The notes under the pieces are model-generated. The model made no database searches, was not told the origin of the DNA, and worked only from the letters and a program-made list of their open reading frames with translations. Positions 18,306 to 28,000 of a stretch of 64,000 bases of DNA are shown here, one piece after another (positions within the stretch are counted from its first letter, which is position 1; each line of letters begins with the position of its first letter). A program made the position numbers and the translations under genes. Location of the stretch: the NCBI GenBank assembly GCA_963774455.1, contig CAVZFD010000003.1, positions 721,454-785,453 on the forward strand, in the 5' to 3' direction. The DNA comes from DATFVA01 sp963774455 (lineage in GTDB: Bacteria; Bacteroidota; Ignavibacteria; Ignavibacteriales; Ignavibacteriaceae).

Positions 18306-19958
18306 TTAGAAACCGACTACTTCACCCAATGCATTCTTTAGCGGAATCCAGAGTTCATCAAAAAATGTATTGTCCTTGGTCCCAATATAATCCACTTGGC
18401 CTGTTTTTAGATTCCCGTCTTTTGGATTTTTATCCCGGAGTTTAAGGATCTTTGCCATGAACGTTGTTATCTTTTTCTCTTCCTTATTCTTATTCAGCAG
18501 TTCCACTTTAAGGTTTTCATATACAGGAGTTATTATAGCATGCGCTTTTCCGTCCTTCATCTCAGCAGAAAAAAGGACTTTTGAGATATGTCCGTCTGTT
18601 AATCTTGTCAGCTCATCTATTCTCAGCCATTGATTCATTTTTTCCACGCTCATGGAATCAAGCTTCCCTTTGATTGTATAATTTAGTTTTTCCGACCTTT
18701 GATCTAAATGAACCTCCAGACTCAGCTTTGCGGCGTTAAACATATTTGCCTGCGCCTTAATAACAGCATATTTTTTGCCTCCCTTTAGATTGCCAAGATC
18801 GTAAATCTCTGCGTATACATTTGAAAAAGGCAATACAGCCGCCGTATCGCTGTTATCAAGCAATGCCTTTACATTTAACTCACCCCTGGTAAACTCAAAC
18901 TTGTTAATATTTATCCCGAAATTCAGGTTCTGCAGAATTTCATTAGGCATTTCAGGGGCAACATCGGGTGATACTGGTAAACGCTTGTCGGTAAGAATCT
19001 CTACCTGAAAATCATTTATTGCCCCTGAGGAAGCAGTGAATATGCTTTTCTGCACTAAACTGCTGAAGTCAACTCCTATTATTTTCAAATCTGTGATTTT
19101 AATAATCCGTCTATCAGCGCGATATTTCTTTCTTGCAAAATAATCCTGCCTGGAAAGAAACGGTTTGTAAGAAAAGTTCCTGACTGTGAAAAGAGAATCA
19201 TCACCGGAAATAAAAACCGAATCTATCCTCAATATATTTCCACCTGTAAAAAATATCTGACTTATCTTTTCAGCATCAAAGCTGAAGCCATCTGCTATGA
19301 TATATTTAAGTGAACTATCACTCACTGAAGAATCGATGCTTATTCCCCTTACGACCAGGTTAAAATTGCTGATTGTATCTTTAGTTGTCTCATCATCGGT
19401 CTTAGTAGTACGGAAAAATTTTCCGGAACGGATTTCAAGTTTATTTATATTCAGAGGGTTTATACGTGAAGGTAAACTTGATGTAAACGACTTTTTGAAG
19501 AGGGGAGCATACTTTTGTTCTTTTTTCTGCTGATTATTTTTAGTGCTTGGCTGCTTCTCGCCTGACTCCGATTTAATCTGAATGATAGGTCTGTCAATAA
19601 ATGTCCTGCCCAGCGATAATCCTGAGCCGAAAATTACTGCAGCCCAGTTTATCCCGGAGATTTCAAACGAGGGAATTATAATATTATAGGTAGATCTGCC
19701 TGTCCCTGATGAATCTTCGTATGATAACCTGATACCTGTAGCCTCAACCGAGTTAGAAAAAAGATGGTAGCTCATATCGTCTATGTGCAGGGTCGTATTT
19801 TTAGCTGAGTTCGCTTCGGATACAAGATTATCTTTAACAAAGTTGTTCAGAAGGAGATCAGAGAATATAATAACGGCCAGGAACAAGAGCAGCAGGATAC
19901 CGGCTATTATAATAATCACACGATATGCTGTTTTTTCCCATATAGGTTTTAAGTTCAT
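18306..19958 (-). CDS. AsmA/DUF748-like membrane-anchored protein
   Basis: About 550 residues from Met at 19958; the longer frame to 20072 adds an unlikely N-terminus. One N-terminal membrane helix (YRVIIIIAGILLLLFLAVII) is followed by a long periplasmic beta-rich part (LHIDDMSYHLFSNSVEATGI, INGINW-like segments, LEVHLDQRSEKLNYTIKGKL, SVEKMNQWLRID), the pattern of DUF748/AsmA-like proteins that act at the inner face of the outer membrane or in lipid transfer. The C-terminus ends ALGEVVGF. It starts just after a terminator-like hairpin and so is probably its own unit. The family call is by pattern and moderate. Confidence 0.65.
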   Translation of the reverse strand: MNLKPIWEKTAYRVIIIIAGILLLLFLAVIIFSDLLLNNFVKDNLVSEANSAKNTTLHIDDMSYHLFSNSVEATGIRLSYEDSSGTGRSTYNIIIPSFEISGINWAAVIFGSGLSLGRTFIDRPIIQIKSESGEKQPSTKNNQQKKEQKYAPLFKKSFTSSLPSRINPLNINKLEIRSGKFFRTTKTDDETTKDTISNFNLVVRGISIDSSVSDSSLKYIIADGFSFDAEKISQIFFTGGNILRIDSVFISGDDSLFTVRNFSYKPFLSRQDYFARKKYRADRRIIKITDLKIIGVDFSSLVQKSIFTASSGAINDFQVEILTDKRLPVSPDVAPEMPNEILQNLNFGININKFEFTRGELNVKALLDNSDTAAVLPFSNVYAEIYDLGNLKGGKKYAVIKAQANMFNAAKLSLEVHLDQRSEKLNYTIKGKLDSMSVEKMNQWLRIDELTRLTDGHISKVLFSAEMKDGKAHAIITPVYENLKVELLNKNKEEKKITTFMAKILKLRDKNPKDGNLKTGQVDYIGTKDNTFFDELWIPLKNALGEVVGF

Positions 19959-20066
19959 TAATATTCTTTGCAAATTATTGTCTCTGCAAATTAACCATTG
20001 TTCAGTATGACATTCGTGATATATAATAGAGATGTGAGGTAGGAGGGGAGGGAAGGTATAGGTATA

Positions 20067-20092
20067 CGGCACCGAACAATTTTTCGGTGCCG
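20067..20092 (-). terminator. Terminator-like hairpin after sorting-domain gene
   Basis: A perfect 10-bp stem (CGGCACCGAA/TTCGGTGCCG) with a 6-base loop, 13 bases after the stop of the 20105 gene. There is no T-run after it on the minus strand, so termination is probable rather than certain. Confidence 0.6.
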
Positions 20093-20104
20093 ACCAGATT
20101 ATCG

Positions 20105-21256
20105 CTACTTTGTAAGGATCATTTTCTTCACTGACGTAAATTCCTTTCCATCAGGGGATGTAGCCTCGACCCTGTAAAAGTAAATTCCGCTATTTAAGTC
20201 TGAGGCGTCAAAAGTTATATCCTTTTCACCGGCTGACAAATTTCCTTTGATCAAAGTTGTGACTTTCTGTCCAAGTACATCATAAATGTTTAATGTTACC
20301 CTGGCATCAACCGGAAGAGTGAAAGTGATCTTTGTAGACGGATTAAATGGGTTTGGATAATTTTGTCTAAGTGAAAATTCACCAGGAACATCTACTTCAG
20401 TTTCAACTTCATTCGAATAGTTAAACGAACCGTCAAAGTCTATCTGCTTCAAGCGATAAACAAATTTCCCGGGTTTAACATTAGTATCCGTAAAATGATA
20501 TTTAACCGGCTCCGAAGTTGTTCCATTACCATTTGCATAACCTGCTGTTTTCCAATCTGTCTCCTTAATCGTTTCTCCTGTCCCCGTATTATTTATCCCC
20601 GCTCTCTGAATTTCAAATCCTTTATTATTCGTCTCAGTTGCTGTTGCCCAGTTAAGAACCACTTCTCCGTTTAAAGCGTAAGCCGAAAAGGATGTTAGCT
20701 CAACCGGTATAGCATCAAGGTCTATCAGCCTGAGATCATCTACATACCAGAAATCAATATCATTTGCATCTCCTGTATAGTAAAGTGCAATCTGCATATT
20801 ATTGATACCTGTGAAATCGACAGTGACCTCTTCAGGTCCTGAATCTCCATTTGCCTGCAGTTCCCATATAGAAGTATATATGTTTCCACCATCCCCGGTT
20901 ATTGCTGCTCCTACGTAGACGATATTTGACCAGTAATCCTCATAATAATTAAACTTCAGCACCATATTATGGCCCTCCACTCCGGTAAAAACAGGGGAGG
21001 CGAGCAGGTATGAGTCCCCGATAAATAGGTATTCCCAGGTGAACCGAACCTCGGGCGCCGAATACCCTCCGGCGTAATTTGAATTGGTAATTGACCAGTT
21101 TTGCTGTCCCTGCGGACCTACCGGAGTCCAGTTTGACATGTCCTCAAATGATTCATAAAACAAAGTATCAGGACTTTGTGCATTAGTTAATTGTGCTGAA
21201 GAGAGGAATAGAAAAATGGTAGTAAACAGGTACAAAAATATGGTAGATTTATGCAT
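20105..21256 (-). CDS. Secreted protein with adhesin-like domain and type IX sorting domain
   Basis: 383 residues: signal peptide (1-26, ending TNAQ); a jelly-roll 'cleaved adhesin'-like domain (~30-180, FYESFEDMSNWTPVGPQGQQ ... DFWYVDDLRLID); a fibronectin-III-like linker (VELTSFSAYALNGEVVLNWA); and a C-terminal sorting domain (~295-383) with NYPNPFNPST, VTLNIYDVLGQKV, SGIYFYRVEA and VKKMILTK. The last part directs export by the type IX system and surface attachment. It is a stand-alone gene whose ligand is unknown. Confidence 0.88.
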   Translation of the reverse strand: MHKSTIFLYLFTTIFLFLSSAQLTNAQSPDTLFYESFEDMSNWTPVGPQGQQNWSITNSNYAGGYSAPEVRFTWEYLFIGDSYLLASPVFTGVEGHNMVLKFNYYEDYWSNIVYVGAAITGDGGNIYTSIWELQANGDSGPEEVTVDFTGINNMQIALYYTGDANDIDFWYVDDLRLIDLDAIPVELTSFSAYALNGEVVLNWATATETNNKGFEIQRAGINNTGTGETIKETDWKTAGYANGNGTTSEPVKYHFTDTNVKPGKFVYRLKQIDFDGSFNYSNEVETEVDVPGEFSLRQNYPNPFNPSTKITFTLPVDARVTLNIYDVLGQKVTTLIKGNLSAGEKDITFDASDLNSGIYFYRVEATSPDGKEFTSVKKMILTK

Positions 21257-21378
21257 CTTTACCTCCTATAAATTATGATAAAATTGAAGAAATTTCAGGA
21301 TGTATTAATGAGATAGTAATACCGGAAGTCAATAAGGGACAAAAGAAAAGCCGGAAAATTGAAATAAATGAAGGAATT

Positions 21379-22545
21379 TTACTTTAAATATTTTAAGACG
21401 AGACAGGTTATATCATCAGATTGTTCTACTCCTTCAGTAAATGTCTGAACATCTGAAATTATTTTGTTAACAAGTTCCTCTGCACTTTCGACGCCGGCAT
21501 TCTCAATTGATTTCACAAGACGTTTATCTTCATACTCTTCGTCTGTTTTATTAAATGCTTCTGTTACACCGTCTGTATAGAATAAAATAATATCACCGGG
21601 TTTCAGAGTAATGATAGTAGATTCATAGACAGAAAACTCCATAGCACCGATCATTAAACCGCCGACATTATCCAGTTGTTTAATATTTCCGTCTGCGGAA
21701 ATCAAATAGGGCGAATTATGTCCGCCGTTTGAATATTCAAAAGCTCCATTCCGAATATCCAGCAAACCATAAAAAACTGTAACAAACATATTGCTGGGGC
21801 TTTCATCAACAATTATTTTATTAACTTCAGATAAAACTTCATCAGTAGGCATTCCCTTGTGTGCTGTAGCTTTCAGCAAAGTTTTGCAGACAGCCATAAG
21901 CAATGCCGCAGCAATTCCTTTACCGGAAACATCCCCTATTACAACGCCGAGCCTGTATTTATCAATCATAAAAAAATCATATAAGTCTCCGCCGACTTCT
22001 TTAGCTGCGATCATTTTTGCATAGATATCAAATTCTTTTCGTTCCGGAAAAGGAGGAAATATTTTTGGCAGAATTGAAGTCTGAATAATATTTGCAATAT
22101 CTAGTTCTTTTTTAAGCAGGATCAGCTTATTATGACTTTCCATCGCTTGTTTATATAATTCAATTTCTCTTAGTGATTTTTCTATTGTTATCTCAAGATC
22201 TTTCAGATCAATAGGTTTTGTAATAAAATCATACGCACCCCGATTCATAGCCGTTCTTATATTTTCCATATCTCCATAAGCTGAAACAATAACAGACCGC
22301 AGCAGCCTGTTATTCAATTCATTTATTTTTGAAAGCAGAGTTAGTCCATCCATTACTGGCATATTAATATCTGTTAAAACAAGATCTATTGTCCCGTGTT
22401 CTGAAATTTTCTCAAGTGCTTGCACACCGTTTTCGGCGAAATGGAATTCGTATTCATTTGCTTTAATCTTATTGCGGAATTTCTGACGGATTAATGCCTG
22501 GAGATCAGGTTCATCATCCACTACTAATATTCTTGCTAATTGCAT
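21379..22545 (-). CDS. Response regulator with PP2C (SpoIIE/RsbU-type) phosphatase output
   Basis: 388 residues. The N-terminal receiver (1-~125) has the acidic pocket VVDDEPD (8-14) and phosphoacceptor Asp59 in LTDINMP; a helical linker follows (~130-165), then a PP2C/SpoIIE phosphatase (~170-388) with EVGGDLYDF, IGDVSGKGIAAALLM, GGHNSPY and FYTDGVTEA. Proteins of this design dephosphorylate an anti-anti-sigma partner. No anti-sigma or anti-anti-sigma gene is in the window. It lies 12 bases after the stand-alone receiver gene and is probably an output of the upstream kinase array. Confidence 0.92.
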   Translation of the reverse strand: MQLARILVVDDEPDLQALIRQKFRNKIKANEYEFHFAENGVQALEKISEHGTIDLVLTDINMPVMDGLTLLSKINELNNRLLRSVIVSAYGDMENIRTAMNRGAYDFITKPIDLKDLEITIEKSLREIELYKQAMESHNKLILLKKELDIANIIQTSILPKIFPPFPERKEFDIYAKMIAAKEVGGDLYDFFMIDKYRLGVVIGDVSGKGIAAALLMAVCKTLLKATAHKGMPTDEVLSEVNKIIVDESPSNMFVTVFYGLLDIRNGAFEYSNGGHNSPYLISADGNIKQLDNVGGLMIGAMEFSVYESTIITLKPGDIILFYTDGVTEAFNKTDEEYEDKRLVKSIENAGVESAEELVNKIISDVQTFTEGVEQSDDITCLVLKYLK

Positions 22546-22557
22546 TTAATTTTTTCC

Positions 22558-22935
22558 TTAGTTTGCATCGGGATAACTTAACTTTGATTTCAGCAGATCG
22601 AACTGAAGGGGCTTTGTAAAGTAGTCGTCTGCACCCAGAGTTTTTGCCATGTTATAGTTCCGCTCATCACCGTACGCAGTAATCATAAATACTTTTAATT
22701 CGGGATAACGCCTTTTTATTTCTTTCAGAAGTTCTATGCCGCCCATCTCAGGCATATTGATGTCTGTCAATATTAAATAATTAGTTTTATCCTCAATCGA
22801 TTCTATTAATTCGAGGGCAGAAATTCCATTCAAGGCATATCTTATTTGGATTTGTCCGGACTTAATTTCCTTTCTGAATTTCTGCTGAAATAAAAACTGA
22901 ACATCGGTTTCATCGTCTACTACTAAAAGTTTCAA
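22558..22935 (-). CDS. Stand-alone response regulator receiver
   Basis: A 125-residue CheY-like domain with no output domain: VVDDETD (5-11), phosphoacceptor Asp58 in LTDINMP, the switch Thr/Ala segment MITAYGD, and the lysine motif DDYFTKP. It can act only by protein contact or as a phosphorelay step. It is the first gene of a pair with the receiver-PP2C protein and sits 138 bases after the last of four kinases that lack receivers. A Shine-Dalgarno (AGGAG) precedes the ATG. Confidence 0.93.
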   Translation of the reverse strand: MKLLVVDDETDVQFLFQQKFRKEIKSGQIQIRYALNGISALELIESIEDKTNYLILTDINMPEMGGIELLKEIKRRYPELKVFMITAYGDERNYNMAKTLGADDYFTKPLQFDLLKSKLSYPDAN

Positions 22936-22972
22936 TATAAGCTCCTTTGTTATTTCCAGTTATAAAGTAGTC

Positions 22973-22993
22973 ACGCTGAATTCATTTCAGCGT
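22973..22993. repeat. Hairpin between kinase array and response regulators
   Basis: An 8-bp stem ACGCTGAA/TTCAGCGT with a 5-base loop, part of a GTCACGCTGA motif whose first ten bases recur exactly at 57034. A second small hairpin (CCTGC/GCAGG, ~23031-23048) follows. It may mark the end or beginning of the unit, since kinase transcription comes from the right. Confidence 0.45.
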
Positions 22994-23073
22994 ATCTGCA
23001 CAAATCAGAAGAAAGATTCTGAAACAAGCCTGCCTGCTGCAAGCAGGTTCAGAATAGCAAAAAGATTTATACA

Positions 23074-25050
23074 CTATTCCGGTATCGTAATTATAAATTC
23101 CGTGTACTTTCCTTCCTCACTTTCAAATTTAATTTCTCCGTTGTGTTGTTTCACTATTATATCATAGCTCAGAGATAAACCCAAACCCGTACCTTCACCA
23201 GTTGGTTTAGTTGTAAAGAACGGATTAAATAATTTGTCCCTTATCTCTTCCGGTATTCCCATACCATTATCTTTAATATGGATTTCGACTTTATCCTTTA
23301 GGTTTTTTGTTGATACTTTGAGTACCGGTACAAAATCTATTTCATTTATTTTCTTTTTTTCATTTGCAGCATAACAGGCATTGTTAACTAAATTCAGAAA
23401 TACTCTGCTGATATCCTGCGGAACAACATTCATTTTTTCTAAATTATTATCGTAATCCTTTTCAATGGTAATGTTGAATTCTTTATTCTGTGCTCTCAAA
23501 CCGTGGTAAGCAAGAGTAACATACTGATCGAGAAGATCATTTATATCAGTCAAAACTTTTTCGCCGGTAGTTCCTCTTGAATGCAGAAGCATTCCTTTTA
23601 CAATTGAATCCGCGCGTTTACCGTGCTGATTTATCTTTTCAAGATTTTGTTTCAAATTTTCAACTATTTCCTTAACACCTTCGCTGCTATTGCTGTTTAA
23701 TTCGGTCTGCATTTCGTCCAGCAGCTCAGTGCTTATCTCAGAAAAATTATTAATAAAGTTTAGAGGATTTTTAATTTCGTGAGCAATTCCGGCAGTAAGT
23801 TCACCAAGCGATGCCATCTTTTCTGAATGAATGAGTTGTGCTTGAGTTGATTTTAGTTCAGTCAGTGTTTCTTCCACATTTTTTTTCTGTACTTCAATTT
23901 CATCTTTTTGTTTTTGCAAAAGTTTGTTTGCTTTCTTCCGGTTACGATTATTTCTATAAAGTAGAAATGCTATTAGAAGAAGCACAACTAATCCTGCGAT
24001 CAAACCATAAGTTCTGATTTTATTTTGTAATTGTATTTTATCCTGTTCAATTTCCTGCTGGCGAATTTGTTCGCGGAAACTGAATGTTTGCATGTCCTTT
24101 GCTTTTTGAGCAGTATACAGTGAATCTTTTGTATTGATAGAAAGCCTGAAGTATTTATATACGCTGTCTTTAGTATCCGTTTTTTCATATGACTTATACA
24201 TATATTCATAAGCCCTTAACACCTGATCCTTAAAACCATATTCACTTGACAGTTCAACTGCCATCTGTGCATAATATCTTGCGCTGTCCAGTTGGTTTGT
24301 CTCCAGGAAAATTTGTGCGAGGTCATTAAGATCCCATGAAATCCCATGATAATTATCAATAGCTTTTGCAATCCGTATAGATTTCTTAATAAAAGGGATT
24401 GCTTTATCATATTCTTTTTTGGCAATATAACATTCGCCTAAGGTGCTGACTGAAGTGGAAAGGTTCAGTGAATCGTTGTTCTCATAATCAGAGTCAACTG
24501 CCTTTTGTGCGTATATCAAACCCGAATCAGGCTTATTCATTTCGTTATATGTAGTGCCAATATCATTATATATTGTAGAGAGTATATGCTTGTCCCCAGA
24601 AAGCAGTGCCAGGGGCATTGCCTTTTTAAAATAGATAATACACTGTCCAAAATCTCCGGAAAAATATAAGGCTAAACCAATTTCATGATATGCATTCATT
24701 ATTCCGTAATTATCGTGCCTTGCTTCAAACCTCGATAATATTTGAAGTGACTGGTTCAATGCAGTATTAAACTGACCCGTTTGTGAAAGGTTAAAAGCTG
24801 TAAATAATTGAACATAATCTTCTCCAACCTGGTCATTATTTTTTTTGAAATAACCGATCAATGCTACAACATTTTTCCAGGATGAAGAATCACCATTAAA
24901 AGTATCCATGTAAATACTCAAGCATTTCCCTTTAGCAGAATCTGTCTTTGCTGCATTGTACCGGATTTTCAAACTGTCAGGTAAAGGCTGGGCAATAATG
25001 CCCGAACACAGAACAGAATAAAGAAATATCAGAATAAATATTATTTTCAT
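23074..25050 (-). CDS. Sensor histidine kinase with periplasmic TPR domain
   Basis: 658 residues: signal peptide (~1-20), TPR-like helical repeats (~30-330, e.g. DIGTTYNEMNKPDSGLIYAQ), one membrane helix (LIAGLVVLLLIAFLLY, ~347-365), a short coiled coil, HisKA with the phospho-acceptor in GIAHEIKNPLNF (~424), and an HATPase_c domain with NNACYAA, DNGMGIP and GEGTGLGLSLSYDI to the end. No receiver is attached. Its kinase half is nearly the same as those of the three genes upstream. It is the last of the four kinases and probably shares their transcript (gaps of about 30 bases). Confidence 0.93.
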   Translation of the reverse strand: MKIIFILIFLYSVLCSGIIAQPLPDSLKIRYNAAKTDSAKGKCLSIYMDTFNGDSSSWKNVVALIGYFKKNNDQVGEDYVQLFTAFNLSQTGQFNTALNQSLQILSRFEARHDNYGIMNAYHEIGLALYFSGDFGQCIIYFKKAMPLALLSGDKHILSTIYNDIGTTYNEMNKPDSGLIYAQKAVDSDYENNDSLNLSTSVSTLGECYIAKKEYDKAIPFIKKSIRIAKAIDNYHGISWDLNDLAQIFLETNQLDSARYYAQMAVELSSEYGFKDQVLRAYEYMYKSYEKTDTKDSVYKYFRLSINTKDSLYTAQKAKDMQTFSFREQIRQQEIEQDKIQLQNKIRTYGLIAGLVVLLLIAFLLYRNNRNRKKANKLLQKQKDEIEVQKKNVEETLTELKSTQAQLIHSEKMASLGELTAGIAHEIKNPLNFINNFSEISTELLDEMQTELNSNSSEGVKEIVENLKQNLEKINQHGKRADSIVKGMLLHSRGTTGEKVLTDINDLLDQYVTLAYHGLRAQNKEFNITIEKDYDNNLEKMNVVPQDISRVFLNLVNNACYAANEKKKINEIDFVPVLKVSTKNLKDKVEIHIKDNGMGIPEEIRDKLFNPFFTTKPTGEGTGLGLSLSYDIIVKQHNGEIKFESEEGKYTEFIITIPE

Positions 25051-25084
25051 TTCTCAGTTTCTAATATGAATATCATTAGGTTCT

Positions 25085-28000
25085 TTATTGCTTGGGAAGA
25101 TCAATTATAAATTCTGTGTATTTTCCTACTTCACTTTCAAATTTCAATTCACCGCTATTCATCTTTGTAATAATATCATAACTCAATGATAAACCAAGAC
25201 CTGTGCCCTCGCCAGACGGCTTTGTTGAAAAGAACGGATTAAATAATTTGTCCCTTACCTCCAACGGGATTCCGTTTCCATTATCTTTTATTCTGATTTC
25301 AACTTTTCCATTCAGATTTTTGGTGGATACTTTAAGTATAGGAGTAAAACTATTCCCGATCTTCTTCTTTTTATCATTAGCTGCATAGCAGGCATTATTA
25401 ATTATATTCAGGAATACTCTGCTGATATCCTGCGGAACTACATTTATCTTCTCTAAAGTTTTATCGTAATCTTTTTCGACTGTAATATTGAAATCTTTAT
25501 TCTGTGCTCTCAAGCCGTGGTAGGCAAGTGTAACATACTGATCGAGAAGATCATTTATATCTATTAAAGCCTTTTCACCCGAAGTTCCACGTGAATGCAG
25601 AAGCATTCCTTTAACAATTGAGTCTGCGCGTTTGCCGTGCTGATTTATCTTCTCAAGATTTTGATTTAAATCTTCCGCAAGCTCTATTGCTTCTTTTTTG
25701 TGATCTCTTTGCAACTCTTCTTTCATTTCATCCAGCAGTTCTCTGCTTATTTCGGAAAAATTATTTATAAAATTCAGAGGATTTTTAATTTCGTGCGCTA
25801 TTCCTGCTGTTAAAGTACCAAGCGATGCAAGTTTTTCCTGTGTAACAAGCTTTTGTTGCGTTCTGACTATTTCCTCATTCTTTTCCTGTAATGTTTTTAG
25901 TGATTGTGCCTTAGATATAGCAGAAACTGCATGTTCCCGGAACCGGTTCAATATTCGTGCTGTTGAAGGATCAAACAGCTTCTCATCGGTGAAACTGTCA
26001 AATACCACGTATGCCTCGGGTTTCCCGTCCCATTCAACTTCCATTACGAGCATTGAATTGGGTTTACTGAAACCAGAAAGCTTTTCGTCGCCGTACAGGT
26101 TATCAGTTTTACTGATTATATAAATTCCCTTTTCAATTTCATTGGAGGTCTCAGTGTATCTTCTTTTTAGTTCATCGGGAGAAAATGTTATTTTATCAAG
26201 ATCTTTAACCTCATAACCGGAGGTGAATGCAACATTAAACCGGCTGGATTTTCGATCTAATAAAAAAACTGCAGCTTTTTCCGCCTGCGGAATAAAACTT
26301 ACAGTTTGTTCAAGAAGAGATTTGAATAGTTTTTCAAGATCTTCAGCATTGTTGATAACTCTCACCAGCCTGTCAACAGTTTCAAGTTCCTGAGCCTGTC
26401 TTTTAATTAATTCAGCTTCACGCAGCTTTGCTCTGTCACGTTCACGGTTTATAATTTTATGCCGCATAATTCTATCGGTAATAAATATTACTAGAATTAG
26501 TATTAATGCGTAAAGTGTATATGCCCACCACGTTAAATACCATGGCGGCAGAACTTTAAAGCTAAAACTATCTTCTCTGCTTATTACACCGTATACATTC
26601 TTTGCACGAACTCTGAATGTATAAGCACCTCCGGAAAGATTTGTGTAATCTTTCTTTGTTTCAGGGGTCCAGGCTGACCAACTACCATCACTTCCTTTAA
26701 GATAATACTGATAAAGATTTCCAGATGATTTTTCATAACTCGCTGCTGCAAATTCAAAACGAAAATCATTTTGCGAGAAGGGAATTTTAACATCAGGGAA
26801 ACTTCCCGAAGTAGTTTTACTGCCGGTAAATACTGTCGAATCATTTTTAACAATAGCTTTTCTAATAGAAACTGAAAAAGGGATATTAAGATTCTTTTCG
26901 ATTTCGGGGTCATAATATACTAATCCTTCACTTGTGCTTATCCATAAGATCTCTTTATCCTTACCGGGATCATAATCAGGATAGATGGCATTTACATCAT
27001 CAACATCTATTCTCTGAAATAGTGGAATTGCCTTCCACTTGTAATTGCCATCTTTTTGCAGTAGTGCTTTTCCAAGTTGGTAGTGATCATTAACTTCGGC
27101 CAGAATCCAGTAACCGCCTTTATTGCTTTTTTCTATAAACGAAACTGAGTAAGCTGAAGTAGTAAATTCCGGCCCGAATACTGAGTCAGGTATAAATGAT
27201 TTGTTCCTGTCATCAAACTTATAAATGCCTTTATCAGTTAAAAGCCGAAACCTTCCTTCAAAATTGAAAACTGTCCAATAATTGCCCGGAAGTCCTTCTA
27301 GCTCCTTATAATCATCAAATTGAATACTATCATTTCCGAAACCCTCTTCAAATCCTTTCATTTTGCTGGTTATATGCAAAATTGGCTGTTCATTTTGCAC
27401 TATCCACAAAGTACTATCAGCCTCTTCAACAACCGTGCTTATTTCATCTGTAGTCAGGTGATAGGTTTTAACAATAAGCGATTGTCCTCTTTCAACTTTT
27501 ACCATACCGAGAAAGCCTCTGCTACAGTAATAAAACATATCAGGAAATAACGAGGAAGGATATAGGCTATTAATTGCTTCGGCATCAAGTTCTGATGCAA
27601 CTTGTTTCCCTCTTACTGTTTTTAAACCTCCATTGGTTGCAGCAATTAAGTAATCCTTAAATTTAAGTAACTGATAAGCCGGCTTATTACTTCCGTTAAT
27701 TAGTTCGAATTTAGACTTTCCATGATCCAGTACCAGCACACCAATATCATTAGCCACATACATTTTATTGTCAAATCTGATTATAGAAGTAACCCGGCTG
27801 CTTAGTTGTCCTCCGGCCGGTATAAGAGATAATGGTGAATTTGTTTCGCTAAAAACAATACCTTCATTAGTAGCTATCCACAAACCGCCCTGCTTATCGG
27901 GATAAACATCATAAGCAACATTTGTGGGCAGACCGGAATTTTGATTCAGGAATCTGATTAACTTACCTTTCCTATTAATTATTGCGACTCCACCGCGCTG

